From an uncultured Sphingomonas sp. (GTDB lineage: Bacteria; Pseudomonadota; Alphaproteobacteria; Sphingomonadales; Sphingomonadaceae): a DNA stretch of 64,000 bases. The position numbers were made by a program, and so were the translations under genes. Within the stretch, counting starts at the first letter, position 1, and each line of letters opens with the position of its first letter. The notes beneath the pieces are model-generated. The model saw nothing but the letters and a program-made list of their open reading frames with translations. It was not told where the DNA came from and made no database searches. The DNA is taken from the NCBI RefSeq assembly GCF_913774285.1, contig NZ_CAJYHX010000034.1, positions 23,160 through 87,159 on the forward strand. Direction: 5' to 3'. Below, piece by piece: positions 1-9,510 of this stretch.

Positions 1-1402
1 GCTCGAGGTCGAGGATCAGGTCGCCGAACAGCCCGTTGGTCCAGGCGAACCAGGCGCGGGTGAACTTGGCGGGATCGTCCTTGTTGAAGCTTTCGTGCAT
101 GAAGCCGGTGCCGCCATGGGTGGTCTTCAGCCAGGTGAGGCACTGGGCGATCACGGCATCGTCGTCGCTGTTCAGCGCATGGGTGATGATCGACATCGGC
201 CAGATCATGTCGAGCCCGATATGCGGCCCGCCGATGCCCTTCGCCGCCTTGCCCTCGAAATAGTATGGGTTGCGATCGCTCCAGGCGAGCGCGGCGGTAC
301 GGCGGAACAAGGGATCGTCGCGGCGCGCGGCGTCGATCATCGCCAGGCCCGACAGGCTGGGGACATTGGCATCGTCCATGAAGATCCAGTTGCCGAAGCC
401 GTCGATCTCATAGGCCCAGACCTTGCCGCCCTTGCCGTCCGGCACCAGCGCATGATCGTGCAGCGCCTTCTCGACCTCGTCGGCGAGCGCCTCGGCATCC
501 TTCGCCGCGGCCTCGTCGCCGCGCGTCTCGCGGTGGAGTTGGGCCACCTTGCGCAGCGCCGAGACCGCGAAGAGGTTGGACGGGATCAGGAACGGATAGA
601 CGCAGGCATCGTCCGAGGGGCGGAACATCGAGTGGATCAGCCCGATCTTGCGCGTCGGCGCACCGTATCCGCCCATCGGCACGCTGTCGGTCGGCGCGAC
701 CGCTTGGCGCTGGAAGTGGTACGGCCCCGGCCCCTCCTTGCGCTGCTGCACGCGGAAGGTGGCGACCGCCAGCTTGGCGCCCTGCGACCAGAGATCGTCG
801 AACGGCGTCTTGTCGCGCGTGTGGGTCCAATAGGCATGGGCGATCCGCATCGTGTAGCAGAGTGAATCGATTTCCCATTTCCGCTCGGCGACGCCCGGCT
901 TCATGTCGGTGACGTCGACCTGCGACCATTCGAGCGACGACTTGGCCTTGGGATCCTTCTCGAACGCATTGGCATAGGGATCGACCAGGATGCAGCGCGC
1001 CTGGCGCTGGATCAGCCCGACGAACAGCCGGCGCAGCGCAGGATCCTGCCCCGCGAGATGGACATAGGTCTGCGCCTGGGCCGAGCTGTCGCGCAGCCAC
1101 ATCGCGTTGATGTCGCCGGTGATGATGAAGGTATCCGGTCGACCGTCGAGCGTGCCGATCTCCACCGTGGTGTCGAGCGTGTTGGGGTAGCAATTCTCGA
1201 ACAGCCAGGCGAGTTCGGGATCGGCGATACGCGCCTTCACCCGCGCGATCTCCGCCTCCACCGCCTTGCTGACGAAGCGGCGCTTGGCCAGCGGCGGGCG
1301 CTTGCTGACGAACCCGGCGGCAGCGCGCGCGGCCCCCGGCAGCGCGGCGGCGGCACCCAGTGCCGCGGCACCGGCCATCAGCGAACGTCGATCGAACTGC
1401 AT
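1..1402 (-). CDS. GH125-family exo-alpha-1,6-mannosidase-like protein, Tat-like signal (MQFDRRSLMAGAAALG), C-terminus cut by window start
   Basis: Reverse-strand reading from ATG at 1402 (MQFDRRSLMAG...WLFENCYPNTLDTTVE...DINAMWLRDSSAQ...) stays open to base 1; absent from ORF track because it is incomplete. WLRDSSAQ-type motif typical of GH125. Confidence 0.85.
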   Translation of the reverse strand, partial: MQFDRRSLMAGAAALGAAAALPGAARAAAGFVSKRPPLAKRRFVSKAVEAEIARVKARIADPELAWLFENCYPNTLDTTVEIGTLDGRPDTFIITGDINAMWLRDSSAQAQTYVHLAGQDPALRRLFVGLIQRQARCILVDPYANAFEKDPKAKSSLEWSQVDVTDMKPGVAERKWEIDSLCYTMRIAHAYWTHTRDKTPFDDLWSQGAKLAVATFRVQQRKEGPGPYHFQRQAVAPTDSVPMGGYGAPTRKIGLIHSMFRPSDDACVYPFLIPSNLFAVSALRKVAQLHRETRGDEAAAKDAEALADEVEKALHDHALVPDGKGGKVWAYEIDGFGNWIFMDDANVPSLSGLAMIDAARRDDPLFRRTAALAWSDRNPYYFEGKAAKGIGGPHIGLDMIWPMSIITHALNSDDDAVIAQCLTWLKTTHGGTGFMHESFNKDDPAKFTRAWFAWTNGLFGDLILDLE

Positions 1403-1419
1403 GCTAGTCTCCCCCGCGC

Positions 1420-3756
1420 TCACTTGGGCGCGCTCATCGAGAAGGGCGCATCGGCCTTGCGCGCACCCCAGTTCTTGTTGGGCGTCGGCCCCATCACGAA
1501 GCGCAGCGTACCGCCCGCCTGCAGCGCCTCGCGCGACAGCCAGGGCTTGGTGTACGCACGGCCGTTCAGCGTGGCGGACTGGATGTAGACATTCTCGGCG
1601 CTGTTGTTGGTCGCCTCGATCGTCAGCACCTTGCCGCCCGGCATGGTGAGCTTCACGCTCCGGAACAGCGGGCTGCCGACCGCATATTGGCCGACCGTCG
1701 GCGTCACCGGATAGAAGCCGAGTGCCGAGAAGACATACCAGGCCGAGGTCTGGCCGTTATCCTCGTCGCCCGGATAGCCGTCCGGGGTCGCGGCATAGAG
1801 CTTGCGCATCACGTCGCGGACATGGGCCTGCGTCTTCCACGGCGCGCCGGCCCAGTCGTAGAGGTAGATCATGTGCTGGATCGGCTGGTTGCCATGGGCG
1901 TACTGGCCCATGTCGACGATCTGCATCTCGCGGATCTCGTGGATCACCTGGCCATAATAGCTGTCGTCGAAGATCGGCGCGGTGGCGAAGACCGAGTCCA
2001 GCCGGTCGACAAACTTGGCGTCGCCGCCCATCAGGTCGATCAGGCCCTGCACGTCCTGCATCACCGACCAGCTGTAATGCAGCGCATTGCCCTCGGTGAA
2101 GGCATCGCCCCATTTGTACGGATTGAACGGCGTCGCCCACGAGCCGTCCTTGTTGCGGCCGCGCATCCAGCCGCTCTCGGGATCGTAGAGCTTGCGGAAG
2201 TTCTGCGCGCGCTCGGCATAGAGGCGGGCATCGTCCTTCTTGCCCAGCGCCGCGGCTAGGCGCGACAGCGAGAAGTCGGCAGTGGCATATTCGAGCGTGC
2301 GCGCGGCATTCTCGTTGATGCCGACATCATAGGGCACGTAGCCGAGCTGGTTGTAATATTCGACGCCCTCGCGCCCGACCGCGCCGACGACATTGCCGTT
2401 CTTGTCCTTCGGCCGGCCTTGGCTGGTCGTCGCGTTCTTGACCATCGCCTCGTAGAGGGGTTCGATGTCGAAGCCGCGCACGCCGTTCAGATAGGCATCG
2501 GCGATCAGGTTCGCCGAGTTGGAGCCGATCATCACGTCGCGATAGCCCGGGCTCGCCCATTCGGGCAGCCAGCCGCCTTCCTTGTAGGTGTTGACCAGCC
2601 CCTGCATGATCTCGGCATCGCGCTCGCGATACATCAGCGCGAACCAGGGGAAGACCGCGCGCCACGTGTCCCAGAAGCCGTTGTCGGTATACATCGGGCC
2701 GGGATGCACCTGCCCGTCATAGGGGCTGTAGTGGACCTGCTTCCCCTGCCCATCGATCTCGTAGAACATGCGCGGGAACTGCAGCATGCGGTAGAGCGCC
2801 GAGTAGAAGGTGCGGCGATTGTCGAGATTGGGATCGGTCACGCGGACGCGGCCGAGCTCCTTCTCCCACGCCGCCTTGGCCTTGGCCTTGGTCTGCTCGA
2901 AGCCGTCGCCGCCGATCTCGCTGACGAGGTTGCGCTCGGCCTGTTCGGGGCTGATGAAGGACGAGGCGACCTTCACATGCACCTGCTCGCCTGCGCGCGT
3001 CGAGAAGCTCACCACCGCGCCGACATGGTTGCCCTCGCGCTGCGCGTCGGCGGTCAGCTGCCAATTGTCGTCCCAGCTGCGGGTGACCGCGAAGTCATGG
3101 TCGAACTCGGCGACGAAATAGTTGCGGAAATTGCCCGGCACACCGCCATGGTTGTTGCGCACCCAGCCGCTGATCCGCCGCCGCGCACGGTCGATCGTCA
3201 CGCTCGATCCGCCGGCAAAGGCGTCGAGCACGATGTGCGCGTCATCGGCCTTGGGGAAGGTGAAGCGGAACTGCGCCGCCCGCGCGGTGGGTGCGACCTC
3301 CGCGGTCACGTCGTAATCAGCGAGGTAGACGCGGTAGCTGTACGGGTGGCTCTCCTCCGCCTTGTGGCTGTACCAGGAGGCGCGCTCGGCCTCGCGGATC
3401 CGCACCGGGCCGGTCTCCGCCATCAGCGAGAAGGCGGCATAGTCGTTCATCCACGGGCTGGGCTGGTGAGTCTGCTTGATGCCGTTGATCTTGTTGTCGT
3501 GGTACATATAGCCCCAGCCGCTGCCGGGCTTGCCGGTGACCGGCGTCCAGAAGTTCATGCCCCAGGGCACGGCGACCGCGGGATAGGTGTTGCCGTAGGA
3601 TAGCTCGTAGGTGGAGTCGGTGCCCATCAAGGGGTTCACCAGATCGACCAGCGCCTCGCTGCGATCGGACTGCTGCGCGACGGCAGGCAGCGTGGCGACG
3701 CCGGCGAGGAGCGCGAAGGCGGCGGCGCGGAGCGGCTTGGCGGAGAAAAGGGGCAC
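1420..3756 (-). CDS. GH92-family alpha-mannosidase, secreted
   Basis: ORF 1420..4113; likely GTG start at 3756 (VPLFSAKPLRAAAFALLAGVATLPAVAQQ signal peptide). Contains VNPLMGTDS, GGSSVTID, NGFWDTWRAVFPWF and PGDEDNGQTSAWYVFSALGFYPV motifs of GH92. Confidence 0.92.
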   Translation of the reverse strand: MPLFSAKPLRAAAFALLAGVATLPAVAQQSDRSEALVDLVNPLMGTDSTYELSYGNTYPAVAVPWGMNFWTPVTGKPGSGWGYMYHDNKINGIKQTHQPSPWMNDYAAFSLMAETGPVRIREAERASWYSHKAEESHPYSYRVYLADYDVTAEVAPTARAAQFRFTFPKADDAHIVLDAFAGGSSVTIDRARRRISGWVRNNHGGVPGNFRNYFVAEFDHDFAVTRSWDDNWQLTADAQREGNHVGAVVSFSTRAGEQVHVKVASSFISPEQAERNLVSEIGGDGFEQTKAKAKAAWEKELGRVRVTDPNLDNRRTFYSALYRMLQFPRMFYEIDGQGKQVHYSPYDGQVHPGPMYTDNGFWDTWRAVFPWFALMYRERDAEIMQGLVNTYKEGGWLPEWASPGYRDVMIGSNSANLIADAYLNGVRGFDIEPLYEAMVKNATTSQGRPKDKNGNVVGAVGREGVEYYNQLGYVPYDVGINENAARTLEYATADFSLSRLAAALGKKDDARLYAERAQNFRKLYDPESGWMRGRNKDGSWATPFNPYKWGDAFTEGNALHYSWSVMQDVQGLIDLMGGDAKFVDRLDSVFATAPIFDDSYYGQVIHEIREMQIVDMGQYAHGNQPIQHMIYLYDWAGAPWKTQAHVRDVMRKLYAATPDGYPGDEDNGQTSAWYVFSALGFYPVTPTVGQYAVGSPLFRSVKLTMPGGKVLTIEATNNSAENVYIQSATLNGRAYTKPWLSREALQAGGTLRFVMGPTPNKNWGARKADAPFSMSAPK

Positions 3757-3782
3757 GAGGGTTCCTTTGGCTGGGCGCGGCG

Positions 3783-4841
3783 TCAATGGGTGCGGGTGCG
3801 GCGGAGCGGTTCGGGCGCCACGCCGTCGTTGGTGAGCGTGACCGGCTGGATGGTGCCGTCCGGGTTGAAGGTCATGCGATCGATGGCGAGTTCGCGATGC
3901 TCGCCCTGCTGGTCGGTGAGCGGGCGGCGATGATAGGCGATGTACCAGCGATCGGTGCCGGGCACGTTGACCACCGAATGGTGCCCCGCCCCCCGCGCGA
4001 TCTTCGGATCCTCCTGGAGGATGGTGCCGCGCGGGGTGAACGGGCCCGTCGGGCTCGGTCCGGTCGCATAGGCGACGCGGTAGTCCGAACCCGTCCATTC
4101 GCCTTCGGACCACATCAGATAATAGACCCCCTTGCGCTGGATGACGAAGGAGCCCTCAACATAGCCCGGGGGCGTGATCTCCTTCCAGGTCGAACCGTCG
4201 GGATAGGGCAGCACGCGGCGCAGGTCCTTGCTCAGCCGCACCACATTGCAGTGCCGCCAGCCGCCATAATAGAGATAGACCTGCCCGTCGGTATCGCGGA
4301 ACACGAACGGGTCGATCGGCTGCGCGCCATTGTGGAAGCCGCCGATCAGCGGCTTGCCGAGCGCGTCGCGGAACGGCCCGCCGGGCTTGTCGCTGACCGC
4401 GAGGCCGATGCCGCCCAGTTCCTTGTCGCTCTGGATGTCGTTGGCGGAGAAGAACATGTAGTAGCGCCCCTGCGCCTCGATCACCGAGGGCGCCCAGATC
4501 GCATAGGCCGCCCAGGAAATCCGGGTCACGTCGAGGACGTGGGGGTGCTTGGTCCAGTGGACGAGATCAGGCGAGGAGAAGGCGTTGAAGAAGGTCTGAT
4601 AGGCGTAGGAGGGCCGCACCGTCTTGCGCTTGCGTGCCTCTTCCTGCGCGGGGGTGAAGCGCCGGCTGCGGTCGGGCACGCCGTCATCGGCGGAATAGGT
4701 GGGGTAGATCCAGTATTGGCCGTCGAACACCCGGATCTCGGGATCGGCATACCAGCCGCGCACGATCGGGTTGGACGCGGCGGCGGCGAGCGGCGCCATC
4801 AGGGCGAGAAGGGCGAGCGCCCGGCGGAGCTTCGATCGCAT
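3783..4841 (-). CDS. GH43-family glycoside hydrolase, secreted
   Basis: 352 aa with signal peptide (MRSKLRRALALLALMAPLAAAASNP) and five-bladed-propeller GH43 pattern (GWYADPEIRVFDGQYWIYPT..., WAPSVIEAQGRYYMFFSAN, EGSFVIQRKGVYYLMWSEG). Confidence 0.88.
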   Translation of the reverse strand: MRSKLRRALALLALMAPLAAAASNPIVRGWYADPEIRVFDGQYWIYPTYSADDGVPDRSRRFTPAQEEARKRKTVRPSYAYQTFFNAFSSPDLVHWTKHPHVLDVTRISWAAYAIWAPSVIEAQGRYYMFFSANDIQSDKELGGIGLAVSDKPGGPFRDALGKPLIGGFHNGAQPIDPFVFRDTDGQVYLYYGGWRHCNVVRLSKDLRRVLPYPDGSTWKEITPPGYVEGSFVIQRKGVYYLMWSEGEWTGSDYRVAYATGPSPTGPFTPRGTILQEDPKIARGAGHHSVVNVPGTDRWYIAYHRRPLTDQQGEHRELAIDRMTFNPDGTIQPVTLTNDGVAPEPLRRTRTH

Positions 4842-4880
4842 GAGCCTCTCCTTGGCCGATCCGCAGCATGAAAAACGGAT

Positions 4881-4916
4881 AAAAAAGGTGGCGGGGCGGC
4901 AAGTTGCCGCCCCGCC
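4881..4916 (-). terminator. Rho-independent terminator of the TonB receptor transcript
   Basis: Perfect inverted repeat ggcggggcggcaa-g-ttgccgccccgcc followed on the minus strand by a T-run (plus-strand aaaaaa 4881-4886), just downstream of the receptor stop at 4931. Confidence 0.8.
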
Positions 4917-4930
4917 AGAGGGGGGTTTGA

Positions 4931-7930
4931 TCAGAACTTGTAGGCGAGGCCCAGATAGGCGCGGCGGCCGGTATATTGGTTGCTGATGAACCGCGCGTCG
5001 GTGTCGTTGCCGAGATGCGCGCGCTCCTCCGACTTGGTGAGGTTGATCACCGAGGCGGTCAGCTGCAGATTCTCCAGGAAATTGTACGAGGCGTTGAGGT
5101 CGACCTGCTCATACGGGTCCGAATAGACATTCAGGCCCGACTGGATGCCGCCGACCCGCGTGCCGCGACGATTATACGAAGCGCGCAGTAGCAGCTTGCT
5201 GTTCTCATAGAAGATCGAGCCGTTGATCTGCGTTTTCGAGCTGCCGACAAGCGGCGAATCGCCCACCTTCTTGCCGTCCAGGGTGATCTCGGCGACCGAG
5301 GTGTCGTTATAGGTGAAGTTCACCTGCGCACCGAGCCCGAAGGGCAGCGTATGCTGTGCATAGAGCTCGATGCCCTGCGACACGGCGTTCGATCCGTTCG
5401 CCTGGGTCGAATATTGCTGCACGGTCACGGTGTTGCCGGCGACGGTGCTCTGCACGTCGAGCACCAGCGGCACGATGAAGTCCGACACGTCCTTGCGGAA
5501 CAGCGTGCCGCCCAGCACCGATCCGCGGTGGAAATACCATTCCACGCCGACGTCATACTGCCAGGCCTTGAACGGCTTCAGGTTGAAGTTGCCGCCGCTG
5601 CCGAACCAGCCGGGCAGTGCGCCGAACTGCTTGCGGTCGTAGACAAACGCGTCCGAGTTGAAGGTCAGCGAGCGGGCGCCGGCAAGATCGCCATAGCCCG
5701 GACGCGCGATCACCTTCGATGCCGCACCGCGGATCAGCAGGTTGGGCGTCACGTCCCACGAGATGTTGAAGCTCGGCAGGAAGTCCGTGTAGCTCTTGGA
5801 CTCGTCGTTTGGGCTGAACACCTTCACTTCGCGCTGGGACTGCGGCAGCACCAGGCAGTTGCCGTCCGGGCCGACCGGCGGGGGCGTGAACGGGTTGCCG
5901 TTGGTGTTCTGGCAGTAATCATTCTCGTAATAGATCACGTCGGTCGAGACGCCCGACTGCTTGGTGCTCACCACGCGCAGGCCGAGATTGCCGCGGACGT
6001 TGTTCATCTTGAAGTTCGCCTGGGCATAGCCCGCCCAGATCCGCTCCTTGATGTCGTAGCGGTTCTCGGGCTCGGGCACGCGGACCGGGCCGTTATAGGT
6101 CTTGTTCAGATAGGCGAGATAGTTGTCCATGTTGAACGCCGGGAAGACGCTCGTCGAGAAGCCGCCGGCGATATTGCCGATCGGCTGGCTCTGGAAGAAG
6201 GCGGGCTGGGTCACCGCGGCGCCCGCGGTATCCTGATAGCGCAGCGTGCCCGCCGCATCCGAATACCATTCGAAGCGCCCGGTTTGCCGCTCAACCTTGC
6301 CCTCGCGCCACTTCGCGCCGATCTGGATCGAGTCGATGAAGCTGTCGAAGCGGCGGGTCAGGTCGATCTGCGCATATTTCTGCTCGATCGCGCTGTTGGT
6401 GTAGCCCGAGCCGGTCGAGCCGAGATCGACCTGCGAGATGCCCTTCATCAGGTTCTGCTGCACGTCGGGCGAGAACTGCATCGCCACCGACTGGTCGGTG
6501 AAGCTCCACTGGCTCAGCATGTTGCCGTTGACGCGATTGGCGAGGCCGTCGCCGAGCACCAGCCGCGGCTTGGCCTGGGCGTAGAACTGGAAGGAGGGGC
6601 CGCCGGTCGCGCGGGTCTTGCCGCCGGCAAACGACACGGTCAGGCGATCGCGGGTGAAATCGCCGTGCAGGTCATAGGTGTTGGAAACGGTCTTCTGGCG
6701 CGCATAATAGCTCTGCATCGCCGGGGTTTCCATGGTGCACGGCGTGTTGCCGGTGCGGCAGGCGGTGCCGTCCGGCGGCACCTGGAAGGTCGCCGAGGTG
6801 AGGATCGTCCCGCTCTTGTCGAACTTGCCGCCGGTGAAGAAGTCGCCATAGCCCCATTCGGGAATCTTGATGAGGTTGGAGACGTTGTCGCCGTTGAGCT
6901 GGAAGCGGAAATAATTGGCGGTGAGGTTGAAGCCCTCGAACGGCTGCCACTGCGCGGTCGCCTGGATGCCAAGACGCTTGCGCTTTTCGATCAGCACGGT
7001 CTCGTCGACCGACTGCGGCGCCCAATAGCCGTTGTAATGCGTGCCACCCTGAGTGGTCACGCCGTCGTTCCAGTAGGAGATGGCGTCGTCATTGGCGAAG
7101 GTCTTGCCGTTGACGTCGGTCGCCTGCTTCGGGTTCTTCTCGTCCGTCCACCAGTGCCAGCTCTCGGTGGCGGCGCTGAGCGTGCGGTTGGTGCGCTCCT
7201 GATAGGTGGCGCCGAGCAGCAGGCCGAAGGTCTTGGCCTCATTGTGCCAGGAGAGCAGGCCCGAGACGCTGGGCTCGACCTTCTTGGTGACGTCCGAATA
7301 GGTGCCTTCGACCTGGACGTTGCCCGACCAGGGCTTGAGGTCGAACGGGCGCCGCGTGTGGTTGATGATCACGCCGCCGACGCCGCCTTCGTCGAGCCGG
7401 GCTTCGGACGACTTGAACACCTCGACGCTGCCGATCAGGTTCGCGGGCAGCAGCAGATAGTTGAAGCTGCGCGAGGGATCGCCGGAATCGGCCGAGGCAA
7501 TAAAGTTGCCGTTGAGCTCGGTCAGCGTCAGGTCGGAGCTGAGGCCGCGGATGCTCACCCGACTGCCTTCGCCGCCGTCGCGCTCGATCACCACGCCGGG
7601 CACGCGCTGGAGCGCGTCCGCCACATTCTTGTCGGGGAACTTGCCCACGTCCTCGGCGGTGATCACGTCGACGAACGCATTGGCGTCGCGCTTCCGCGCC
7701 AGGCTGGTCTCGATCGAGGCGCGGTAGCCGGTGACGACGATGTCGCCTTCGCTGTCCCCGGGCGCGGCGTTCTGCGGCGCGGAGGTGTTGCCGGCTTGCG
7801 GCTGCGTCGTCGCGGCCTGGGCGAAGGCCAGCCCCGGCAGCGCGGCACACAGGCTGGTGCCGAGCATCAGCTGGGCCAGCAACCGCTGACGCGCGAACGT
7901 CGACGTACGGAACAGATTACCGTGAGACAC
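4931..7930 (-). CDS. TonB-dependent receptor (carbohydrate-type)
   Basis: ORF 4931..8053; likely GTG start 7930. Signal peptide, GDIVVTGYRASIETSLARKRDANAFVDVITAEDVGKFPDKNVADALQRVPGV plug motif, C-terminal beta-barrel ending in aromatic YKF. Confidence 0.9.
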   Translation of the reverse strand: MSHGNLFRTSTFARQRLLAQLMLGTSLCAALPGLAFAQAATTQPQAGNTSAPQNAAPGDSEGDIVVTGYRASIETSLARKRDANAFVDVITAEDVGKFPDKNVADALQRVPGVVIERDGGEGSRVSIRGLSSDLTLTELNGNFIASADSGDPSRSFNYLLLPANLIGSVEVFKSSEARLDEGGVGGVIINHTRRPFDLKPWSGNVQVEGTYSDVTKKVEPSVSGLLSWHNEAKTFGLLLGATYQERTNRTLSAATESWHWWTDEKNPKQATDVNGKTFANDDAISYWNDGVTTQGGTHYNGYWAPQSVDETVLIEKRKRLGIQATAQWQPFEGFNLTANYFRFQLNGDNVSNLIKIPEWGYGDFFTGGKFDKSGTILTSATFQVPPDGTACRTGNTPCTMETPAMQSYYARQKTVSNTYDLHGDFTRDRLTVSFAGGKTRATGGPSFQFYAQAKPRLVLGDGLANRVNGNMLSQWSFTDQSVAMQFSPDVQQNLMKGISQVDLGSTGSGYTNSAIEQKYAQIDLTRRFDSFIDSIQIGAKWREGKVERQTGRFEWYSDAAGTLRYQDTAGAAVTQPAFFQSQPIGNIAGGFSTSVFPAFNMDNYLAYLNKTYNGPVRVPEPENRYDIKERIWAGYAQANFKMNNVRGNLGLRVVSTKQSGVSTDVIYYENDYCQNTNGNPFTPPPVGPDGNCLVLPQSQREVKVFSPNDESKSYTDFLPSFNISWDVTPNLLIRGAASKVIARPGYGDLAGARSLTFNSDAFVYDRKQFGALPGWFGSGGNFNLKPFKAWQYDVGVEWYFHRGSVLGGTLFRKDVSDFIVPLVLDVQSTVAGNTVTVQQYSTQANGSNAVSQGIELYAQHTLPFGLGAQVNFTYNDTSVAEITLDGKKVGDSPLVGSSKTQINGSIFYENSKLLLRASYNRRGTRVGGIQSGLNVYSDPYEQVDLNASYNFLENLQLTASVINLTKSEERAHLGNDTDARFISNQYTGRRAYLGLAYKF

Positions 7931-8229
7931 GATCCTTCTCCCTCTCTCACCCGAGCGCCCCCAGGCCCCTCGATGGTTCTTTGTGACCGCGATGTCAGAT
8001 GCGAGCCCGCGGTTGTTGCGGAGAGGTTTCGCAATAGAAAAACAAATTGTCAATTAAATGGAGGCAGTGACTGTGGCATTTCAGCAACGATCGCCAACAA
8101 ACTGATTTCGTTAGGTAAACGTTGTCAGGCCTGCACTGGCGCATTGTGCCGGGACAGCGTGGAATCGCAAAAATGCTGCGCTACACGGTGACGAGCCTTG
8201 ACCTTGCGAATTCGTTGCGCGCGCGTGGG

Positions 8230-8916
8230 TCAGCCGCCCACCAGCCGGTACCCTACACCCGGCTCATTGACGATCAGCTGCGGTCGACCGGGATCCTGCT
8301 CCAGCTTCTGCCGGAGATTGCGCACCACGATGCGCAAATAGTCGAGCTGCTGGACATGGGCCGGGCCCCAGACGTCGCGGAGCAGCTGGCCATGGGCGAT
8401 CACGCGGTCGGGATGGGCCGCCAGCAGCGCCAGCACGCCATATTCCTTGGGGGCCAGATGCACCGCCTCCCCATCCTTGCGCACGCGGCGGTGGAGCAAG
8501 TCGATCTCCACGCTGCCCACCACCAGCTGCTCGCGTTCGGCCGATCCAGCGATGCGGTGGCGCAGCGCGGTGCGGAGGCGGGCGAGCAGTTCCTCGGTAT
8601 CGAACGGCTTGGTGCAGTAATCGTCGGCGCCGAGATCGAGCGCCGCGACCTTCTCGCTCGTCTCGGTGCGGGCCGAGACGACGATCACCGCCGCGCCGCC
8701 CGCCTTGGCCTGCTGGATCAGTTCGATGCCGTCGCGGTCGGGCAGGCCGAGGTCGAGCAGCACCGCGTCGGGCTTGTCGATGCCGAAGGCGGCGATCGCC
8801 TCGCGCGCCGTCGCGGCCTCGATCACCTGGTGATCTGCGCGGGTAAGCGCCCCGCGCAGCAGCCGCCGGATATGGCTGTCGTCCTCGACGATCAGGACCT
8901 TGGTTGCACTCGCCAT
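8230..8916 (-). CDS. kdpE: Two-component response regulator KdpE
   Basis: Receiver (VLIVEDDSHIRRLLRGAL, LLDLGLPDRDG) plus OmpR-type winged helix (LRIVVRNLRQKLEQDP...NEPGVGYRLV); adjacent to kdpC. Confidence 0.92.
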   Translation of the reverse strand: MASATKVLIVEDDSHIRRLLRGALTRADHQVIEAATAREAIAAFGIDKPDAVLLDLGLPDRDGIELIQQAKAGGAAVIVVSARTETSEKVAALDLGADDYCTKPFDTEELLARLRTALRHRIAGSAEREQLVVGSVEIDLLHRRVRKDGEAVHLAPKEYGVLALLAAHPDRVIAHGQLLRDVWGPAHVQQLDYLRIVVRNLRQKLEQDPGRPQLIVNEPGVGYRLVGG

Positions 8917-8924
8917 GGCTCGGC

Positions 8925-9497
8925 TTAGCGAGCGCCGCCCTGCCGGTCGAGCGCGAGATTGAGCGCGAGGACGTTGATCCGCGGTGCGCCGATCAGCCCG
9001 AGCAGCGGCTCCTGCACGTTCGCCTCCACCAGCTGCGCTACGCGATCCGGCGCGATGCCCCGCGCCTTGGCGACGCGCGCGACCTGGAAGCGCGCCGCTT
9101 CCGGGCTGATCTCGGGATCGAGGCCCGAACCCGAAGCCTGGAGCAGATCGGCCGGGGCATCGGCACCGAGACGCTTCTGGTCGGCGGTCACCCGGTCGAC
9201 CAGCTTCTTCGAGGCCGGCCCCAGGTTGGAGCCGCTCGAGGCCAGCGGGTCATAGCCATTGCCCGCCGCCGACGGGCGGCCCTGGAAATAGCGGGGCCCA
9301 GCGAAGCTCTGGCCGATCAGCATCGAGCCGCGCAGCTTGCCCGCATCGTCGCGCACCAGCGAGCCATTGGCCTGGGCCGGGAAGAGCAGTTGCCCGGCGC
9401 CGGTCACCACCAGCGGATAGACGACCCCCAGCAACGCGGCGAAGATCAGCGTGAACAGGAGCGTGGGCCGGAGGCCGGAAACGAGATCGGAACGCAT
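8925..9497 (-). CDS. kdpC: Potassium-transporting ATPase subunit KdpC
   Basis: MRSDLVSGLRPTLLFTLIFAALLGVVYPLVVTGAGQLLFPAQANGSL... typical of KdpC; ORF track start 9548 trimmed to ATG at 9497. Confidence 0.95.
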   Translation of the reverse strand: MRSDLVSGLRPTLLFTLIFAALLGVVYPLVVTGAGQLLFPAQANGSLVRDDAGKLRGSMLIGQSFAGPRYFQGRPSAAGNGYDPLASSGSNLGPASKKLVDRVTADQKRLGADAPADLLQASGSGLDPEISPEAARFQVARVAKARGIAPDRVAQLVEANVQEPLLGLIGAPRINVLALNLALDRQGGAR

Positions 9498-9510
9498 GGC
9501 GATATCCTCC

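Noticed and set aside
5351-8191. 946-aa plus-strand ORF
   Set aside because: Antisense to the TonB-dependent receptor, no domain-like sequence.
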